7,143 nt of DNA, taken from positions 1 through 7,143 of the forward strand of contig JAHLFQ010000117.1 of NCBI GenBank assembly GCA_018883705.1. The letters are read 5' to 3'. A program made the translations under genes and the position numbers. Source of the DNA: Candidatus Cellulosilyticum pullistercoris. GTDB taxonomy: Bacteria; Bacillota; Clostridia; Lachnospirales; Cellulosilyticaceae. The notes beneath the pieces were generated by a model, which saw nothing but the letters and a program-made list of their open reading frames with translations, did no database searches and was not told the origin of the DNA. This document shows positions 6,839 to 7,143 of this stretch, piece by piece; positions within the stretch are counted from its first letter, which is position 1, and each line of letters opens with the position of its first letter.

Positions 6839-6881
6839 GAAATACGCGCACAGATTGCAGAGGCAAATGTGCGCGTATTTC
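6839..6881 (+). terminator. Perfect 14-bp hairpin, probable end of the cvpA transcript
   Basis: GAAATACGCGCACA (6839-6852) pairs exactly with TGTGCGCGTATTTC (6868-6881). Inside the 15-base loop, TTGC (6855-6858) can pair with GCAA (6863-6866), extending the structure. The stem has a GC-rich core and an A/T foot like a terminator. The bases after it (ATGTTTATAT) are only a weak U-tract, so it could instead be a processing site or a dispersed repeat. It lies between cvpA and the rRNA promoter, where a terminator is expected. Confidence 0.6.
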
Positions 6882-6899
6882 ATGTTTATATGGGAGACT

Positions 6900-6938
6900 A
6901 AAAAGAAAGTAGCAAAAAAATAAAAAAAACGTAAAAAA
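6900..6938 (+). promoter_or_regulatory. A-tract UP-element-like region of the rRNA promoter
   Basis: A-runs at 6900-6904, 6914-6920, 6922-6929 and 6933-6938 lie directly upstream of the -35 box. The last three are spaced about 8-10 bases centre to centre, roughly in phase with the helix. Such A-tracts bind the alpha-subunit C-terminal domain of RNA polymerase or bend the DNA at strong rRNA promoters. Confidence 0.6.
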
Positions 6939-6942
6939 GTAA

Positions 6943-6971
6943 TTGACAGATGTTAAGCAACATGATAATAT
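6943..6971 (+). promoter_or_regulatory. rRNA operon promoter (sigma-A)
   Basis: Consensus TTGACA (6943-6948), a 17-base spacer and TAATAT (6966-6971), preceded by TG at 6963-6964 as in an extended -10. An exact TATAAT overlaps at 6969-6974 but would give a 20-base spacer. Transcription should start near 6978. Only one promoter is seen before the 16S gene. Confidence 0.85.
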
Positions 6972-6977
6972 AATATT

Positions 6978-7124
6978 CGTCGCTGAGGGCGACAAGCAAA
7001 TGAACTTTGAAAACAAAATAGTAACCATAAAACCAGTCGATTCATAAAGAATTAACTATAAGTTAATTCAAATGAGTACGAAACGTACTAGTAAAGAGTA
7101 TTAAACTCGAGCAGATACAAACTT
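6978..7124 (+). other. Pre-16S leader RNA with three hairpins
   Basis: About 147 bases between the predicted start and mature 16S. Hairpin 1 is GTCGC/GCGAC (6979-6983 with 6989-6993) at the very 5' end. Hairpin 2 is GAATTAACT/AGTTAATTC (7049-7057 with 7061-7069). Hairpin 3 is AGTACG/CGTACT (7075-7080 with 7084-7089). The leader should be removed during 16S maturation; part of it probably pairs with the trailer beyond the window to form the RNase III stem. Confidence 0.65.
7001..7014 (+). promoter_or_regulatory. boxA-like antitermination element
   Basis: TGAACTTTGAAAAC resembles the Firmicute rRNA boxA (CTTTGAAAACT core), which recruits NusB/NusE to prevent early termination of the rRNA transcript. 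It lies about 25 bases into the leader, after the first hairpin. Assigned by resemblance only. Confidence 0.55.
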
Positions 7125-7143
7125 TTATATGAGAGTTTGATCC
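7125..7143 (+). rRNA. 16S ribosomal RNA (5' end only)
   Basis: AGAGTTTGATCC at 7132-7143 is the near-universal start of bacterial 16S rRNA (E. coli positions 8-19), so mature 16S should begin about 7125. Only about 19 bases are in the window and the gene runs off the right edge. The upstream promoter, boxA-like element and leader support a genuine rRNA operon. Confidence 0.93.

Noticed and set aside
6816..7028. Minus-strand frame of 70 residues over the rRNA promoter region
   Set aside because: Covers the 14-bp hairpin, the A-tracts and the rRNA promoter; its Phe/Leu/Ser-rich sequence is the translation of A-tracts read backwards.
1..7143. CRISPR array, insertion sequence, tRNA or phage genes
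   Set aside because: No regularly spaced repeats, transposase motifs, terminal inverted repeats with target duplications, or tRNA-like cloverleafs were seen on either strand.

Overview
The window looks like the chromosome of a low-GC, endospore-forming Clostridia-class Firmicute, most likely a member of the Lachnospirales. The reasons are the AT-rich sequence, strong AGGAGG-type ribosome binding sites, a YyaC spore protein, a DUF5711-CvpA gene pair and a Firmicute-style rRNA leader. The exact genus (for example a Cellulosilyticum or Epulopiscium relative) is a guess and was not tested.

Layout, left to right. Positions 1-989 (+) hold the C-terminal 328 residues of a polytopic membrane protein of the stand-alone PTS EIIC family; it is cut by the window edge. 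Positions 1003-1578 (-) hold yyaC, a spore protein of the GPR/HybD-like protease fold, convergent with the transporter. A 341-base AT-rich spacer separates yyaC from the divergent gene at 1920-3209 (+). That gene encodes a membrane protein with three parts: a cytoplasmic MPN/JAMM-like domain, one transmembrane helix, and an acidic linker ending in an extracytoplasmic LysM domain. Positions 3314-4774 (+) hold glgA (glycogen synthase), which ends in a clear intrinsic terminator. A well-formed sigma-A promoter at 4817-4845 then drives a two-gene operon: a DUF5711 protein (4881-6065) and a CvpA-family membrane protein (6067-6750), separated by one base.

Positions 6751-7143 have no protein gene. 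They hold a purine-rich stretch, a perfect 14-bp hairpin that probably ends the cvpA transcript, and a strong rRNA promoter with A-tracts upstream. After that come a structured leader with a boxA-like element and the first bases of a 16S rRNA gene (from about 7125, running off the window).

The genes do not form one pathway. Glycogen synthesis, envelope proteins of unknown role and a sporulation protein lie next to a ribosomal RNA operon. The most unusual item is the MPN-TM-LysM protein. Its JAMM-like motif keeps the exact spacing of the metalloprotease motif, but the second His is Gln and the Asp is Glu.
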